A DNA stretch of 64,000 nucleotides. Source: Microbulbifer sp. A4B17. Lineage in GTDB: Bacteria > Pseudomonadota > Gammaproteobacteria > Pseudomonadales > Cellvibrionaceae. The position numbers were made by a program, and so were the translations under genes. Positions 45,076 to 54,570 of this stretch are shown piece after piece. Location of the stretch: assembly GCF_003076275.1 (NCBI RefSeq), contig NZ_CP029064.1, forward strand, positions 692,501-756,500, in the 5' to 3' direction. Below the pieces are notes generated by a model. That model was given only the letters and a program-made list of their open reading frames with translations. It searched no databases and was not told the DNA's origin. The number at the start of each line of letters is the position of its first letter. Position 1 is the stretch's first letter.

Positions 45076-46323
45076 ATGGAAAACCCTGCACAAAACTTAC
45101 GTGTCAATGGTTCTCGCCTTTGGAATAGCCTGATGGAAATCGCTGAGATAGGTGCGACTCCTGCGGGCGGGTGCAATCGCCAGGCCCTAACTGACGAAGA
45201 TGGCGAAGGGCGTGACCTTTTCGTACGCTGGTGTCGAGATATAGGCTGCGAAGTCAGGGTGGACCGGATGGGTAATATTTTTGCCCGTCGCCCAGGAGCA
45301 GATAACAGTTTGCCTGCTGTGGTGACCGGCTCCCACCTGGATACGCAACCAACGGGTGGCAAATTTGACGGTGTATATGGCGTACTTGCCGGGCTGGAAG
45401 TTCTGCGCACATTAGAAGACCAGAGTATCAGGACCAAGGCTCCCTTAGAGGTGGTCGTATGGACCAATGAGGAGGGGGCACGTTTCTCTCCTGCAATGGT
45501 GGGCTCAGGTGTTTGGGCTGGGGAATTCAGTCTGGAGTATGGACACAGCCGTGCGGATAAATCCGGTATCACTATCGGAGAAGAACTGGAGCGGATAGGC
45601 TATCTCGGTACTGAGCCAGCTCAGCCGAGAGCGATCAAGGCATCATTTGAAGCCCATATTGAGCAGGGCCCAATTCTAGAGAAACAGGACCAGGTAATTG
45701 GTGTTGTAACGGGAGTTCAGGGCATTCGTTGGTATGACGTTACTTTTTACGGGATGCCCTGCCATGCCGGCCCAACCCCGATGGAGGATCGCCGCGATCC
45801 CGTTCAGGCAATGTCTATTCTGTGCGAACGTCTGTATCGCGAAACCCGGGAATACTCAGGAGATGCGCGTATGACTTGTGGGGACTTAAAGGCGGCGCCG
45901 GGTAGTCGCAACACAGTTCCTGAAGAGGTTGTACTGGCACTGGACCTCCGTCACCCCTTACCTGAAGGGTTAAACCATCTGCACGAATCTCTGTATAAAG
46001 CGGCTGAAAAAGTGCAGGAAGAAACAGGAACCAGAATCGATATTCGCGAAGAGTGGTATTCGCCCCCTGTAGCTTTTGATAAACATTGCATCAATGCAGT
46101 CAGCAGTGCTGTGCAGACTCTGGGGTATAGCAACCGCAAGATGGTCTCTGGTGCTGGGCACGATTCCGTCTACGTATCTCGGGTTGCCCCTGCGTCTATG
46201 ATTTTTGTGCCTTGTGAAGGAGGTCTTTCACACAATGAGGCAGAGTCGGCCGAACCGGATCATCTGGAGGCGGGTTGCAATGTGTTGCTCCATGCAATGT
46301 TGAATAGTGCGGAATTGGCTTAG
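45076..46323 (+). CDS. Zn-dependent amidase of the N-carbamoyl-amino-acid hydrolase family (M20)
   Basis: A 415-residue cytoplasmic enzyme of the M20 group that includes N-carbamoyl-L-amino-acid hydrolase, beta-ureidopropionase and allantoate amidohydrolase. These split a ureido C-N bond. Metal-binding segments are GSHLDTQPTGGKFDGVYG (about 83-100), TNEEGARF (about 132-139) and EAHIEQGP (about 195-202). The dimerisation domain is central, and the C-terminal GHDSVYV and LSHNEAE complete the site. GGAG eight bases before the ATG supports the start. The following amidinotransferase-type gene is 88 bases downstream, suggesting a joint C-N bond catabolic route. The exact substrate is uncertain. 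Confidence 0.9.
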   Translation: MENPAQNLRVNGSRLWNSLMEIAEIGATPAGGCNRQALTDEDGEGRDLFVRWCRDIGCEVRVDRMGNIFARRPGADNSLPAVVTGSHLDTQPTGGKFDGVYGVLAGLEVLRTLEDQSIRTKAPLEVVVWTNEEGARFSPAMVGSGVWAGEFSLEYGHSRADKSGITIGEELERIGYLGTEPAQPRAIKASFEAHIEQGPILEKQDQVIGVVTGVQGIRWYDVTFYGMPCHAGPTPMEDRRDPVQAMSILCERLYRETREYSGDARMTCGDLKAAPGSRNTVPEEVVLALDLRHPLPEGLNHLHESLYKAAEKVQEETGTRIDIREEWYSPPVAFDKHCINAVSSAVQTLGYSNRKMVSGAGHDSVYVSRVAPASMIFVPCEGGLSHNEAESAEPDHLEAGCNVLLHAMLNSAELA

Positions 46324-46411
46324 GTAGTGAAAGAGACGGTGTTTCTGCCACTTGCCGGCGTCGCACTGTCTTTGCTTTGGCATAGTTGATAATAAGTTGG
46401 AATTGAGACGA

Positions 46412-47332
46412 ATGGGTAATTTTAGTTTGAAGCACCGTCAAGATAACGGTGGCACGGTACCCCTGACAGAGTGGGGGATGGATTCTGAATACGGTGTACT
46501 TCGGGATGTTTTGATCGGTCCTGTGGATAACTTCAGTTGGCGTACCGGTAATGCCAGTGCACGACGCGCTGAGCGTCTTGGAATGAAGTTTGATCACAAG
46601 GTAGCCGCAGCACAACATGGAGAAATGCTCGATGCTTATCGCCATGCAGGAGTGAATACACATTTAATTCCAGCTGACAGCACTTTGCCCTATCAAATTT
46701 ATGGACGTGACTCTTCGGTGATGACTCCCTGGGGTCCTATAGTGACTCAGATGTTCAGTCCTTGGCGCCGTGGTGAGTGGGCGCCCATTGTGAAGAAGTA
46801 TGCAGAGCTGGATATTCCGATCTACGACATTATTACAGCGGGTTCCCTGGAGGGAGGGGATTTTATGGTGCTAGAGCCCGGCGTCATTCTGTGCGGATAT
46901 TCCGGCGAACGCACCAGTCCGCAGGGGTTTGAGCAGATGAAAAGCTGGGTGGAAAAAGAGGGTTGGGAGGTTAAAGGTTATCAATTCGATCCATTCTTCC
47001 TTCATATCGATGTGATGGTTGCCATGCTTGCGGAAAAATTGGCGGCAATTTGCGTCGATGCTGTTGAACCAGAGCTGGTTCAATGGTTTAAGAGCCGCAA
47101 TATAGAAATCATCGATATCCCATTCCCGCAGGTACTGGAACTTGGGGTGAATGTTGTTGCCCTGGGTAATGATCGGGTGATGTTGCCCAAGGCGAATACC
47201 GGCCTGGCAGAGAAGTGTCGCGCCCATGGCCTGGAAGTGATCGATCCAGATATATCGATGATTACCCCCGGTGGTGGTGGTGTTCATTGTATGTGTCAGC
47301 CACTGCGTCGGGATTCAGCCAACAAAGGCTGA
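46412..47332 (+). CDS. Amidinotransferase/deiminase family (pentein) protein
   Basis: A 306-residue enzyme of the guanidino-group-modifying (pentein) superfamily, related to arginine deiminase, dimethylarginine dimethylaminohydrolase and glycine amidinotransferase. Key residues: Asp100 in YGRDSSVMTP, EGGDF at 147-151, catalytic His198 in FFLHIDV and the nucleophile Cys293 in GGGVHCMCQ. The start is taken at 46412, since the 20 upstream codons are not family-like. It follows the carbamoylase-family gene by 88 bases, so a pathway that breaks down a guanidino or ureido compound is plausible. The precise substrate is not readable. Confidence 0.85.
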   Translation: MGNFSLKHRQDNGGTVPLTEWGMDSEYGVLRDVLIGPVDNFSWRTGNASARRAERLGMKFDHKVAAAQHGEMLDAYRHAGVNTHLIPADSTLPYQIYGRDSSVMTPWGPIVTQMFSPWRRGEWAPIVKKYAELDIPIYDIITAGSLEGGDFMVLEPGVILCGYSGERTSPQGFEQMKSWVEKEGWEVKGYQFDPFFLHIDVMVAMLAEKLAAICVDAVEPELVQWFKSRNIEIIDIPFPQVLELGVNVVALGNDRVMLPKANTGLAEKCRAHGLEVIDPDISMITPGGGGVHCMCQPLRRDSANKG

Positions 47333-47550
47333 GTAACTGTTACAGGCGATCGGTAGAGACCGGCCGCCGGTGGTCGGGTTAATCCCGTCAACGAAAGTGG
47401 TTGATTAGGGACTCGCGCCTCTTGCAGTAGCGGTTAATATGAATCGCCTGAAATAGGTGGCTTGCAGCTAATGAAACAGTAATTTTCGCTGAAGCCCCAA
47501 AATTAGGCTGCAGTGAGTGGCCCGACCTACTTCTTACCCCGGAGAACATT

Positions 47551-48330
47551 ATGCAAAGCGAATGTGCGGAGATTCAGGCTCAGCTCAAGGACCGTATCCT
47601 CGAAATTACGATAAACCGGCCCGGGCGCAAAAATGCCCTGACTATGGCCATGTATACCGAGATGGCAGGGTTGCTGAATAGTGCAGCTTCTAATCCAGAC
47701 GTTCGTGTTGCGATCATTACTGGAGCAGAAGGTATATTTACCAGCGGCAATGATCTGACAGATTTCCTTGGCGGCTCTGCTGAAGGGGAAGAGTCTCCCG
47801 TATTCCAGTTTATGAGTGCTCTTTACCATTTTCCCAAGCCGGTGGTTGCTGCAGTGAACGGTCCGGCGGTAGGTATTGGCACTACGATGCTTTTACATTG
47901 TGACCTGTCTTTTGCAGGAAACGATGCCATGTTCCAGATGCCTTTTGTGGATCTGGGGTTGTGCCCAGAATACGGTTCCAGCTATTTGCTTCCGCGTATT
48001 GCCGGTCATGCCAAGGCTTCAGAATTACTGCTACTAAGTAAGCGTTTTAGCGCCCAGGAAGCGGTTGAAATCGGTATTTGTAATGCAGCGGTCGCACCTG
48101 AGGAGGCGATAGTGCGAGCCCGTGAAGCTGCAGCTGAGCTGGCCAAAAAAGCCCCGGCAGCTGTTCGCTTAACCAAGCAGTTACTGCGTAGAGCGACCCA
48201 AGAGAAAGGGTTGGAGTTTATTCAGGATGAAGGTCGTTACTTTAAGGAACGCCTTGCTTCTGATGAATTTAAGGAGGCTGCTACAGCCTTTATGGAAAAG
48301 AGGCCGGCAGATTTTTCCAAGTTTAATTGA
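47551..48330 (+). CDS. Enoyl-CoA hydratase/isomerase family protein
   Basis: A 259-residue crotonase-fold enzyme acting on acyl-CoA. The oxyanion-hole segments are ITGAEGIFTSGNDLTDF near 60-76 and VAAVNGPAVGIGTTM near 99-113. The active-site region DLGLCPEYGSSYLLPR is near 134-149, where Glu at CPEY takes one catalytic place. Family length is normal. GGAGA lies six bases before the ATG. It is separate from the pentein gene (218 bases) and ends at a bidirectional terminator. Which fatty acid or aromatic route it serves is not clear; an acyl-CoA ligase gene lies 2.3 kb downstream on the other strand. Confidence 0.9.
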   Translation: MQSECAEIQAQLKDRILEITINRPGRKNALTMAMYTEMAGLLNSAASNPDVRVAIITGAEGIFTSGNDLTDFLGGSAEGEESPVFQFMSALYHFPKPVVAAVNGPAVGIGTTMLLHCDLSFAGNDAMFQMPFVDLGLCPEYGSSYLLPRIAGHAKASELLLLSKRFSAQEAVEIGICNAAVAPEEAIVRAREAAAELAKKAPAAVRLTKQLLRRATQEKGLEFIQDEGRYFKERLASDEFKEAATAFMEKRPADFSKFN

Positions 48331-48332
48331 AT

Positions 48333-48362
48333 AAAAAAGGCCGCATCATGCGGCCTTTTTTA
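48333..48362. terminator. Bidirectional terminator between enoyl-CoA hydratase and GDPD genes
   Basis: AAAAAAGGCCGCA, loop TCA, TGCGGCCTTTTTT: a strong stem with A and T runs on both sides, placed between two convergent genes. Confidence 0.93.
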
Positions 48363-48376
48363 TTGGAATCAACTTT

Positions 48377-49465
48377 TTAGTGACTCCTGCGCCCTCGGGA
48401 AAGGTAGTCGACGGCTTTATCCGGGTGATCGGTAAAGAGGCCGTCAATACGCAGCTGGTATACGGCGAAATGAAGGAAATGCTCGAAGCTATCAAACTCT
48501 TCGGGGACCTTGCCTTTATCGGCTCGGAAAGTATAGGGATGAACTTCTAGTTGTCTGCGGTGTGCTCGGCGGACAACACCATTGGCCCTCGGTTGACCAT
48601 CTTCTACTTCCATCAGCATAGGATACCAGGGGCCAATCCCATTTGCGTAGGTGGCGATTTTACGCAATCCGCCCTGCTCCAACATCCAGTCGTAATTGTA
48701 TTTTTCGATATTTCCATTGACTTCAATCAGTTTTTCACCCCAGTCAGTGGCTGCAATTAACTGAACTAGCGATAGATCCATTCCCATGGAGGGCATCAGT
48801 TCATATTTAACACGTTGGAGTTCTTCCGCATCAAAGCACTGAAAGAAAACCTTTTGATTGCGGTTGGTATAGCCGTATTTCTTTAACGTTTGCAGAGCTA
48901 TTGAGGCAATATCTTTACCTTCCCAGTGGTGGAAGTAGGGCTTTTTAATTTCTGGATAGATACCAATATCGTAGCCCAGAGAACGGTTAAGTCCCTGGAT
49001 CAATTCCAGTTCCTCTTCAAAGGTGGACAGCCTGAAACTGGACTTCCATATTGGAAACCTTTCAGGGTATTTTGCTTGTAGTCCATCCTCACTATCTACA
49101 AAGGGTTCTGATACCTGAAGCTGCTTCAGCTCAGCGAGAGTAAAATCAATGGTATAGAAGTGGCCGTCAGTACGAGCACGCTCTGGAAAAACCTCAGCGA
49201 CATTAGTTACGCTGTCGAGGTAAATATCGTGCATTACGATCAAGTGGTCATCTTTACTGAGTACCAGATCTTGCTCGATATAGTCTGGACGCATACCGTA
49301 AGCCAGAGCTTTGGATTCTAGGGTGTGCTCAGGCAGATAGGCAGAGGCACCTCTATGAGCCACCACAATAGTTTGTTTATTTCTGTGATCAATATTGTCA
49401 GCGCAGGTTAGTGTCGCAGCTACAGAAAAGCCAATCAACACTAATGAGAGAAGCTTTTTAAACAT
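48377..49465 (-). CDS. glpQ: Glycerophosphodiester phosphodiesterase, periplasmic (GlpQ-like)
   Basis: A 362-residue exported enzyme hydrolysing glycerophosphodiesters to glycerol-3-phosphate and an alcohol. A signal peptide of about 21-22 residues is present. The catalytic GDPD motif VVAHRGAS has His37 and Arg38, followed by LPEHTLES, the metal-binding EQDLVLSKDDHLIVMHD and IYPEIKKP. The C-terminal DGLFTDHPD is typical. Length is close to E. coli GlpQ (358). The ATG at 49465 was chosen because it begins the signal peptide and follows AAGGGCG; the upstream open extension is not conserved-looking. No glpT transporter gene is adjacent. Confidence 0.92.
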   Translation of the reverse strand: MFKKLLSLVLIGFSVAATLTCADNIDHRNKQTIVVAHRGASAYLPEHTLESKALAYGMRPDYIEQDLVLSKDDHLIVMHDIYLDSVTNVAEVFPERARTDGHFYTIDFTLAELKQLQVSEPFVDSEDGLQAKYPERFPIWKSSFRLSTFEEELELIQGLNRSLGYDIGIYPEIKKPYFHHWEGKDIASIALQTLKKYGYTNRNQKVFFQCFDAEELQRVKYELMPSMGMDLSLVQLIAATDWGEKLIEVNGNIEKYNYDWMLEQGGLRKIATYANGIGPWYPMLMEVEDGQPRANGVVRRAHRRQLEVHPYTFRADKGKVPEEFDSFEHFLHFAVYQLRIDGLFTDHPDKAVDYLSRGRRSH

Positions 49466-49661
49466 ATAGAAAACGCCCTTGATGAGTTGTGGGCACTTTC
49501 TAGCAAATAAATGTGACAGGGAGATAAAGGGATACAATAGCTTGGCCGAGTCGGGATTTGAGGAGCTCAACTATTGCAGCCTTTAAGTCCCTTTGAGTGA
49601 TCGCAGAATTATTCAGAGACTTTTTCGTTTATCTAATCGATATCATGTATGGCTAAGTGCT

Positions 49662-50081
49662 TTAATTTCTACCTTCTTGAAGCTTAGCTCTGAAGGCTGC
49701 ACTGCTTTCTTCTTGAATTTTCTTGAATTCTGATAATTGTTGGTCAGTTAGTATGGCAGACATTTTATTAAGAACAGACTCTTTGATAGCGGCCATTTCT
49801 TTGGCCATTTGACGCTTTTCGCGAAAACTCATCTTTTGAAGAGCGCCTCCGGGACTTTCTATATTGATGCCATACTTTGCAAGTACTTGACCGCGTTCTT
49901 TATAGCTTGCTTCCAGAATCGGCGTGATTTTTTCTACCTGCTCTTCAGAAAGGTTGAGTCTGGCTTTGGTTGTCTCCAGGCGCTCCGTAAGTTGGACGTC
50001 GCGATCATTCTCTGCCCAAACTGCAGTGTTTGTGGAAATAGCAATTATTGCAGTGATTACCAAACTGAATAACTTCTTCAT
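49662..50081 (-). CDS. Spy/CpxP-like periplasmic protein
   Basis: A 139-residue exported helical protein. Residues 1-23 form a signal peptide ending VWA. The mature part has the Spy/CpxP-like layout: a Leu-rich amphipathic helix with LNLSEEQVEKITPIL, then a basic helix with MSFREKRQMAKEM, and an LTDQQ-type motif in AILTDQQLSEF. Spy-family proteins act as periplasmic chaperones under envelope stress and are often BaeSR or Cpx targets. A BaeSR-like system is present in this window, but no shared promoter motif was recognised here. GAGGAAG precedes the ATG at 50081. Confidence 0.78.
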   Translation of the reverse strand: MKKLFSLVITAIIAISTNTAVWAENDRDVQLTERLETTKARLNLSEEQVEKITPILEASYKERGQVLAKYGINIESPGGALQKMSFREKRQMAKEMAAIKESVLNKMSAILTDQQLSEFKKIQEESSAAFRAKLQEGRN

Positions 50082-50670
50082 TGTGACTTCCTCGTTAATG
50101 ATTAAATACCGTTACTGTGAGGGGTATGGTAGTGGTTACATTGTAAACAAGTGCCATTCGGTGTAAAAAAGTGTTAATTTCCTGTTAACCCCCTCACATG
50201 AACTGAAGCATTTCTGGGTATCCATAGACAGATGTTTCTACACATGATGATTCTAGACAATTCTGGATGTTCTGGTGCCGAGAAAAGTCGATAAAAGACT
50301 GGAGATGAAGGCCTGATACTCAGTAAGGCCTAACGAGCAAGCGGACCTCGGATCAACCGGTGACAAGGAGTCAGTCAAGTTAGTCGGTACGGTAGAACGA
50401 AGAAGGTTAATGAAAAATGGCGCTCTGTGTCGGGCTTGGCTTTGACTTATAGTGTAGCCCGGAACTGTTGGCCAAAGCACTTGTCTGGAGCCTTGGTGAA
50501 GAAGGTAATCTGCAATATAGCCTGGGCGTTCCAGCACTGCTCGGGTGCTGAGCATTTGTAGGCAATAATTTTTCAGTGCTGTGCAAAATTGGGGGTAGCT
50601 CAATGCATGTAAACGCTGACTGTTTATGTCTTGTCGCTTTACTATGAGTGCCCCCTTTGCTTGCCAGGTT
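50082..50670. other. Gap between Spy-like gene and acyl-CoA ligase, no assigned gene
   Basis: About 590 bases. A minus-strand frame (50253-50804) runs through much of it and into the ligase gene in another frame. It has no start site or known domain and I do not call it. AGGCCT occurs twice in a short inverted arrangement near 50307-50331. Nothing else is recognised. Confidence 0.45.
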
Positions 50671-52302
50671 TTATACGGTTGCTTCGTGAGGCCATAGGTA
50701 GTCAGAGTAAGCTTCCCTAAGGTCTTTTTTACTGACTTTACCTGTGGCCGTATGGGGGATCTCTTGAACAATGACACAATCGTCGGGGATCCACCAGTTG
50801 GCAAAATGCCCTTTAAAGGATGCCAGTATCTCCTCAGTTTTTACCATTTTCCCCTCGGAGGGAACAACGATAAGGAGAGGGCGCTCAGCCCATTTTTCAT
50901 GAGCAACCCCAATGACGGCAGCTTCTGCCACTCCCGCCTGTGTCATGGCAAAATTTTCCAGCTCAATAGAGGAAATCCACTCGCCGCCTGACTTGATTAC
51001 GTCCTTGGTACGATCGGTGATAGTCAGGTAGCCGTCAGCATCAATCGTAGCAACGTCTCCAGTATCAAACCAGCCGTCCTCAGTAAGCGCCGACTCATTG
51101 GATCGGTAATAGCGCTCACAGACCCAGGGGCCACGTACCTGTAGAGCGCCAAAAGCCAGTCCGTCTTGTGCCAGCGTATTCCCCTCGGGATCTACAATTC
51201 GCATCTCAACCCCAAAACCCGGTCGGCCTTGCTTGAGTCTGAGGGCCTGTGCCTCTTCTTTGGGGAGCTTTCCAGGTATGCGGGCATTGTAGGTTCCCAG
51301 TGGGCTCATTTCCGTCATGCCCCAGGCGTGATGGGTGTAAACCTCATGCTTTTGTTCGAACTCCTCCATGATACTCCAGGGGCATGCCGATCCACCGACA
51401 ACTACTCTATTAAGGCTGGGTAGGGTCTCTTCACTCTCTCGAAGGTATTTAAGCAGTGCAAGCCAAACCGTTGGAACGCCGGCAGCGATAGTAACGGATT
51501 CCTTTTTGATTAATTTACTCAGTGTTTCTCCGCATCCCATTTTGGGACCAGGCAATACGAGCTTTGCTCCAACGGCCGGCGCCGCATAGGGTATCGACCA
51601 GGCGTTGACATGAAACATGGGAACAACGGGCAATATGGCTTCATCTCTCCTGATCGCAAAGACATCAGGCATCAGTACGCCGTAGGTATGCAGCATAAGT
51701 GAGCGGTGGGAATAGAGTACTCCTTTGGGATTGCCTGTAGTACCGGACGTGTAACAGAGTGCTGCTGCAGATTCTTCTTCTAACTCCGGCCAGTGGAATT
51801 CAGAAGGCTCTGCTGCAATCAATGTTTCATAGCAGTAAACATTGCTCAAAGTAGTGTTGGGCATATGTGCTTTATCAGTCAGCACAACGATACCTTGTAT
51901 GGACCCCAGGTGTGTTGCCAGGGATTCGATTAGGGGCATAAATAGTGGATCAATAAACAACCATCGGTCTGCGGCGTGCTCAATAATATAAGATATTTGT
52001 TCAGGAAAGAGCCTGGGGTTAATGGTGTGGCAAACAAGACCGCTACAGGAAGTTGCGTAATAGAGTTCAAAATGCCGGTGATCATTCCAGGCGAGAGTAC
52101 CAATTCGATCCCCTTTATTGGCGCCAAGCTTTTGTAGTGCATATGCCAACTGTGAAGCTCGTTCGAAAGCCTGTTGATAGCTATAACGGAAATCGGGATT
52201 ATCCAGCGTAATTGAAACAATTTCACCATCCGGTGAGTTGTTCAGTGCATGCTTCATAATACCAGTTAGGATGAGCTGGGATTGCATCATCATACCATTC
52301 AT
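50671..52302 (-). CDS. Fatty acid-CoA ligase (AMP-binding, AlkK-like)
   Basis: A 543-residue adenylate-forming enzyme that activates a medium- or long-chain fatty acid to its CoA ester. The P-loop-like motif [11 protein letters not shown] is near residue 190, the adenine-binding [12 protein letters not shown] near 335 and the DTGD hinge region ([12 protein letters not shown]) near 415. The C-terminal catalytic Lys segment [11 protein letters not shown] is near 520. The phrase [13 protein letters not shown] and the overall layout resemble AlkK-type medium-chain ligases. AAGGAG lies seven bases before the ATG at 52302. No membrane segment. It is separated from the M48 gene by about 100 bases. 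Confidence 0.92.
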   Translation of the reverse strand: MNGMMMQSQLILTGIMKHALNNSPDGEIVSITLDNPDFRYSYQQAFERASQLAYALQKLGANKGDRIGTLAWNDHRHFELYYATSCSGLVCHTINPRLFPEQISYIIEHAADRWLFIDPLFMPLIESLATHLGSIQGIVVLTDKAHMPNTTLSNVYCYETLIAAEPSEFHWPELEEESAAALCYTSGTTGNPKGVLYSHRSLMLHTYGVLMPDVFAIRRDEAILPVVPMFHVNAWSIPYAAPAVGAKLVLPGPKMGCGETLSKLIKKESVTIAAGVPTVWLALLKYLRESEETLPSLNRVVVGGSACPWSIMEEFEQKHEVYTHHAWGMTEMSPLGTYNARIPGKLPKEEAQALRLKQGRPGFGVEMRIVDPEGNTLAQDGLAFGALQVRGPWVCERYYRSNESALTEDGWFDTGDVATIDADGYLTITDRTKDVIKSGGEWISSIELENFAMTQAGVAEAAVIGVAHEKWAERPLLIVVPSEGKMVKTEEILASFKGHFANWWIPDDCVIVQEIPHTATGKVSKKDLREAYSDYLWPHEATV

Positions 52303-52403
52303 CGCTTGCTCCTTATTATTATCTTTTATTTGTAGATAGACACTAGCTCTCCAGAGTTTCAGGAGGGCAGAAGAAAAAGGATAAGAGGCTGATTCTTATA
52401 AAA

Positions 52404-53867
52404 CTACTGAATGATCTTTATCCATTCCCCGGGTTCGGGTTCTCCTCGGGGGTAGTAGCCATTTAGCAGGCGTAATTGTTCCTCTGCATATTCGCCGATT
52501 TCCATATGTTTTGCCAGAGAGGAAAAGGTGGTTTTTTCATTTGCTTGCACGTAGCGCAAGCGCTTAATGTCCTTTTCTTCTACGATGTCTGATTGTCGCA
52601 GCGGCCTAAAACTCCTAATACTAGTTAGGAATAAATTGTCATATTTATCAAGAGCTTCCGAGTCAGAGTCTTCATTGCTTGTGATCTTTCCCTGCAGGAC
52701 GAATTGCCGGCTTCCATAGAAAATTACTGCAATTCTGTCTGGATCTGCTGCCTCTTTTTCCAGGGGCGAAATTTTTCCGGTATGGCCCTCAAGCCGATAT
52801 TGATTGAGTTTCTCATCTTGTTCCAGTTTGCGGAGATCGAATTCTGAGCGTAGCGCCATATCGGCGGGTTGGTTGCCATCCCGTTGGTTAACCGTAATGG
52901 TAATTTTTGCACTTTTATCTGGTGCTGAACCTACGATGGCTGAGCGTTGGTTTTCTACCTGCCAGCCATCGGGAAATAGAAGGGAGAAGCCCAGTCGTTT
53001 GTGGTTGTAGCGATTTTTAGTGGACTGCTGTGTATTTTGTCCATACACCAGCCCATCTGTCTTTTCCCGATAGTATTCAACCTTGGTCTCTTTGTTTTCT
53101 TGGGGAAGTTGACCGGCCGCGTTGACGACCTCCTGCAGGCGAAGGTCGTTTCTGGGATGCGAAGCAAAAACACCGTGATATGTTTGAGGCTTTTTGCCCT
53201 CGATACGGGCCCGGCGACGGGCAAAAGTTTCCTGGTCCTTTAGTAGGCCAATAACATTGATCATGGCTTGTGGGTCGTAACCCGCGTTAAACATATACTG
53301 GGCCCCGAAGCGATCAGCTTCCAGTTCCATCTCCCGGCCGTAGCCCTTCACTGCGGCAGTGCTGTAAAGGTTTGCAACATCCCCAACCACGCCACTACCG
53401 GTAACTAAAACTGACAGAACAGATACAACACTGGCTCCGGTAGCAGCTGTTTTTTGCCTAACTGCATGACGGGCAGTAACGTGGCCAATTTCATGGGCAA
53501 GTACGGCTGCCATTTCAGCTTCAGAGTGCAGGTAAGTCAGAAGGCCCCGGTTGATATAGATATACCCACCGGGAAGAGCGAATGCGTTGATATCCTGGCT
53601 GTCAATGATTGTGAAATGGTACTTGATATCAGGCCTGTCGCTGCCAGCGGCAACTTTTTGACCGACATGATTAACGTAGGCGGTGAGGACTGGGTCTTTA
53701 TAAATTGGAGTGCTCTCTATAAGTTTCTCATGCATCTCCTTACCAATGGAAATTTCCCTATCTTCAGACATTAAAACCAGGTCTGGCTTATTGGTAGCAG
53801 GATTAAATGCACATCCTGCGATGAGTACCAGGATTATGCTGGCAAAAATCTGTTCGATCAGTTTCAT
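52404..53867 (-). CDS. M48 family metalloprotease lipoprotein (BepA/LoiP-like)
   Basis: A 487-residue periplasmic zinc protease. The lipoprotein signal LIAGC puts the lipid on Cys19. The catalytic HEIGH is at 125-129 (VLAHEIGHVTARHA) and the third ligand Glu lies in MELEADRFGAQY near 182. The rest is unusual: instead of TPR repeats like BepA, a beta-rich domain (about 280-425) and a C-terminal segment resembling a LysM-like fold (EEKDIKRLRY to WIKIIQ) follow. Such proteases clear misassembled outer-membrane proteins. It is 28 bases after the last lipoprotein gene of the VWA/ExbB cluster on the same strand, so it may belong to that transcript. Confidence 0.85.
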   Translation of the reverse strand: MKLIEQIFASIILVLIAGCAFNPATNKPDLVLMSEDREISIGKEMHEKLIESTPIYKDPVLTAYVNHVGQKVAAGSDRPDIKYHFTIIDSQDINAFALPGGYIYINRGLLTYLHSEAEMAAVLAHEIGHVTARHAVRQKTAATGASVVSVLSVLVTGSGVVGDVANLYSTAAVKGYGREMELEADRFGAQYMFNAGYDPQAMINVIGLLKDQETFARRRARIEGKKPQTYHGVFASHPRNDLRLQEVVNAAGQLPQENKETKVEYYREKTDGLVYGQNTQQSTKNRYNHKRLGFSLLFPDGWQVENQRSAIVGSAPDKSAKITITVNQRDGNQPADMALRSEFDLRKLEQDEKLNQYRLEGHTGKISPLEKEAADPDRIAVIFYGSRQFVLQGKITSNEDSDSEALDKYDNLFLTSIRSFRPLRQSDIVEEKDIKRLRYVQANEKTTFSSLAKHMEIGEYAEEQLRLLNGYYPRGEPEPGEWIKIIQ

Positions 53868-53895
53868 TACCCCTGGCCTCCCGTAGCGTTATTTT

Positions 53896-54558
53896 TTACG
53901 AACTGGGTGTTCCCGATGGCATTAGAAATTGCTGGAGCTGTAACGCCATTCCTTTACAGGCATTATTCTGGACTCTCGCGATAAGCGGAATTGGAACCAC
54001 GATTGCGGGCATATAGGAGGTGCCTTTGGCATCTGCACTAAGCTTTCCGGAGAGTTCGCGGTCCCTGAAGTCCCATACCGCGGCTTCGTAGTCTGATTCT
54101 TTATCCCAGGTTCCAAAACCAAAGCAACCTGCGCCCCCGGTGCTAATGGTACAACTGATAGAGCCGGCACTGTCGGTGGTTTCTGTTGAGCCGTCGATCC
54201 ATACAATATATTTCACTCCGTAGGTTTCCATGCGCTCACGTACCTTCTCATTCTCCATCAGTCGATCGAGAGAGCGAACGTGCATCGGCGCTGTCCTGGG
54301 TTCAAACCAGGGGTACATAAGATCGACGAAGTCTTGCTCTGGAATAATATTGACGCCGAGTTCTGGATTGTGTAATTCCCTCCCAACACAGGCAATTAAA
54401 TCCGGTTCTGTCTCGTACTCACTGGAGTGGCGACGGCCAAGGATTACGACGGAATCTCCTTCGGCAAGCTCTCCGTCAGAGCGCCGATATTCATCGATTA
54501 CGACAGTGGTACAACCGCTAATAAAGATTATCGTTGCAACTAACAGTGGCTTGAACAC
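53896..54558 (-). CDS. Lipoprotein of unknown function, cluster member
   Basis: A 220-residue exported lipoprotein. The signal ends FISGC, lipidated Cys16. The mature part includes RRSDGELAEGDSVVILGRR, a Cys in LIACVGREL, and a later Gly/Ser/Cys-rich loop (SISCTISTGGAGCFGFG) that might form a disulfide-bonded hairpin. I do not recognise the family. A GTG start is supported by AGGAGGA nine bases upstream. It lies 12 bases after the preceding lipoprotein gene, in a row of co-oriented genes. A role in the outer-membrane side of the ExbB/VWA machine is a guess. Confidence 0.78.
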   Translation of the reverse strand: MFKPLLVATIIFISGCTTVVIDEYRRSDGELAEGDSVVILGRRHSSEYETEPDLIACVGRELHNPELGVNIIPEQDFVDLMYPWFEPRTAPMHVRSLDRLMENEKVRERMETYGVKYIVWIDGSTETTDSAGSISCTISTGGAGCFGFGTWDKESDYEAAVWDFRDRELSGKLSADAKGTSYMPAIVVPIPLIARVQNNACKGMALQLQQFLMPSGTPSS

Positions 54559-54570
54559 GGTCTACTCCTC

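Noticed and set aside
50253-50804. A 183-codon minus-strand frame after the acyl-CoA ligase gene
   Set aside because: Its first part lies inside the ligase gene in another frame; no start site or domain is visible in the remainder.
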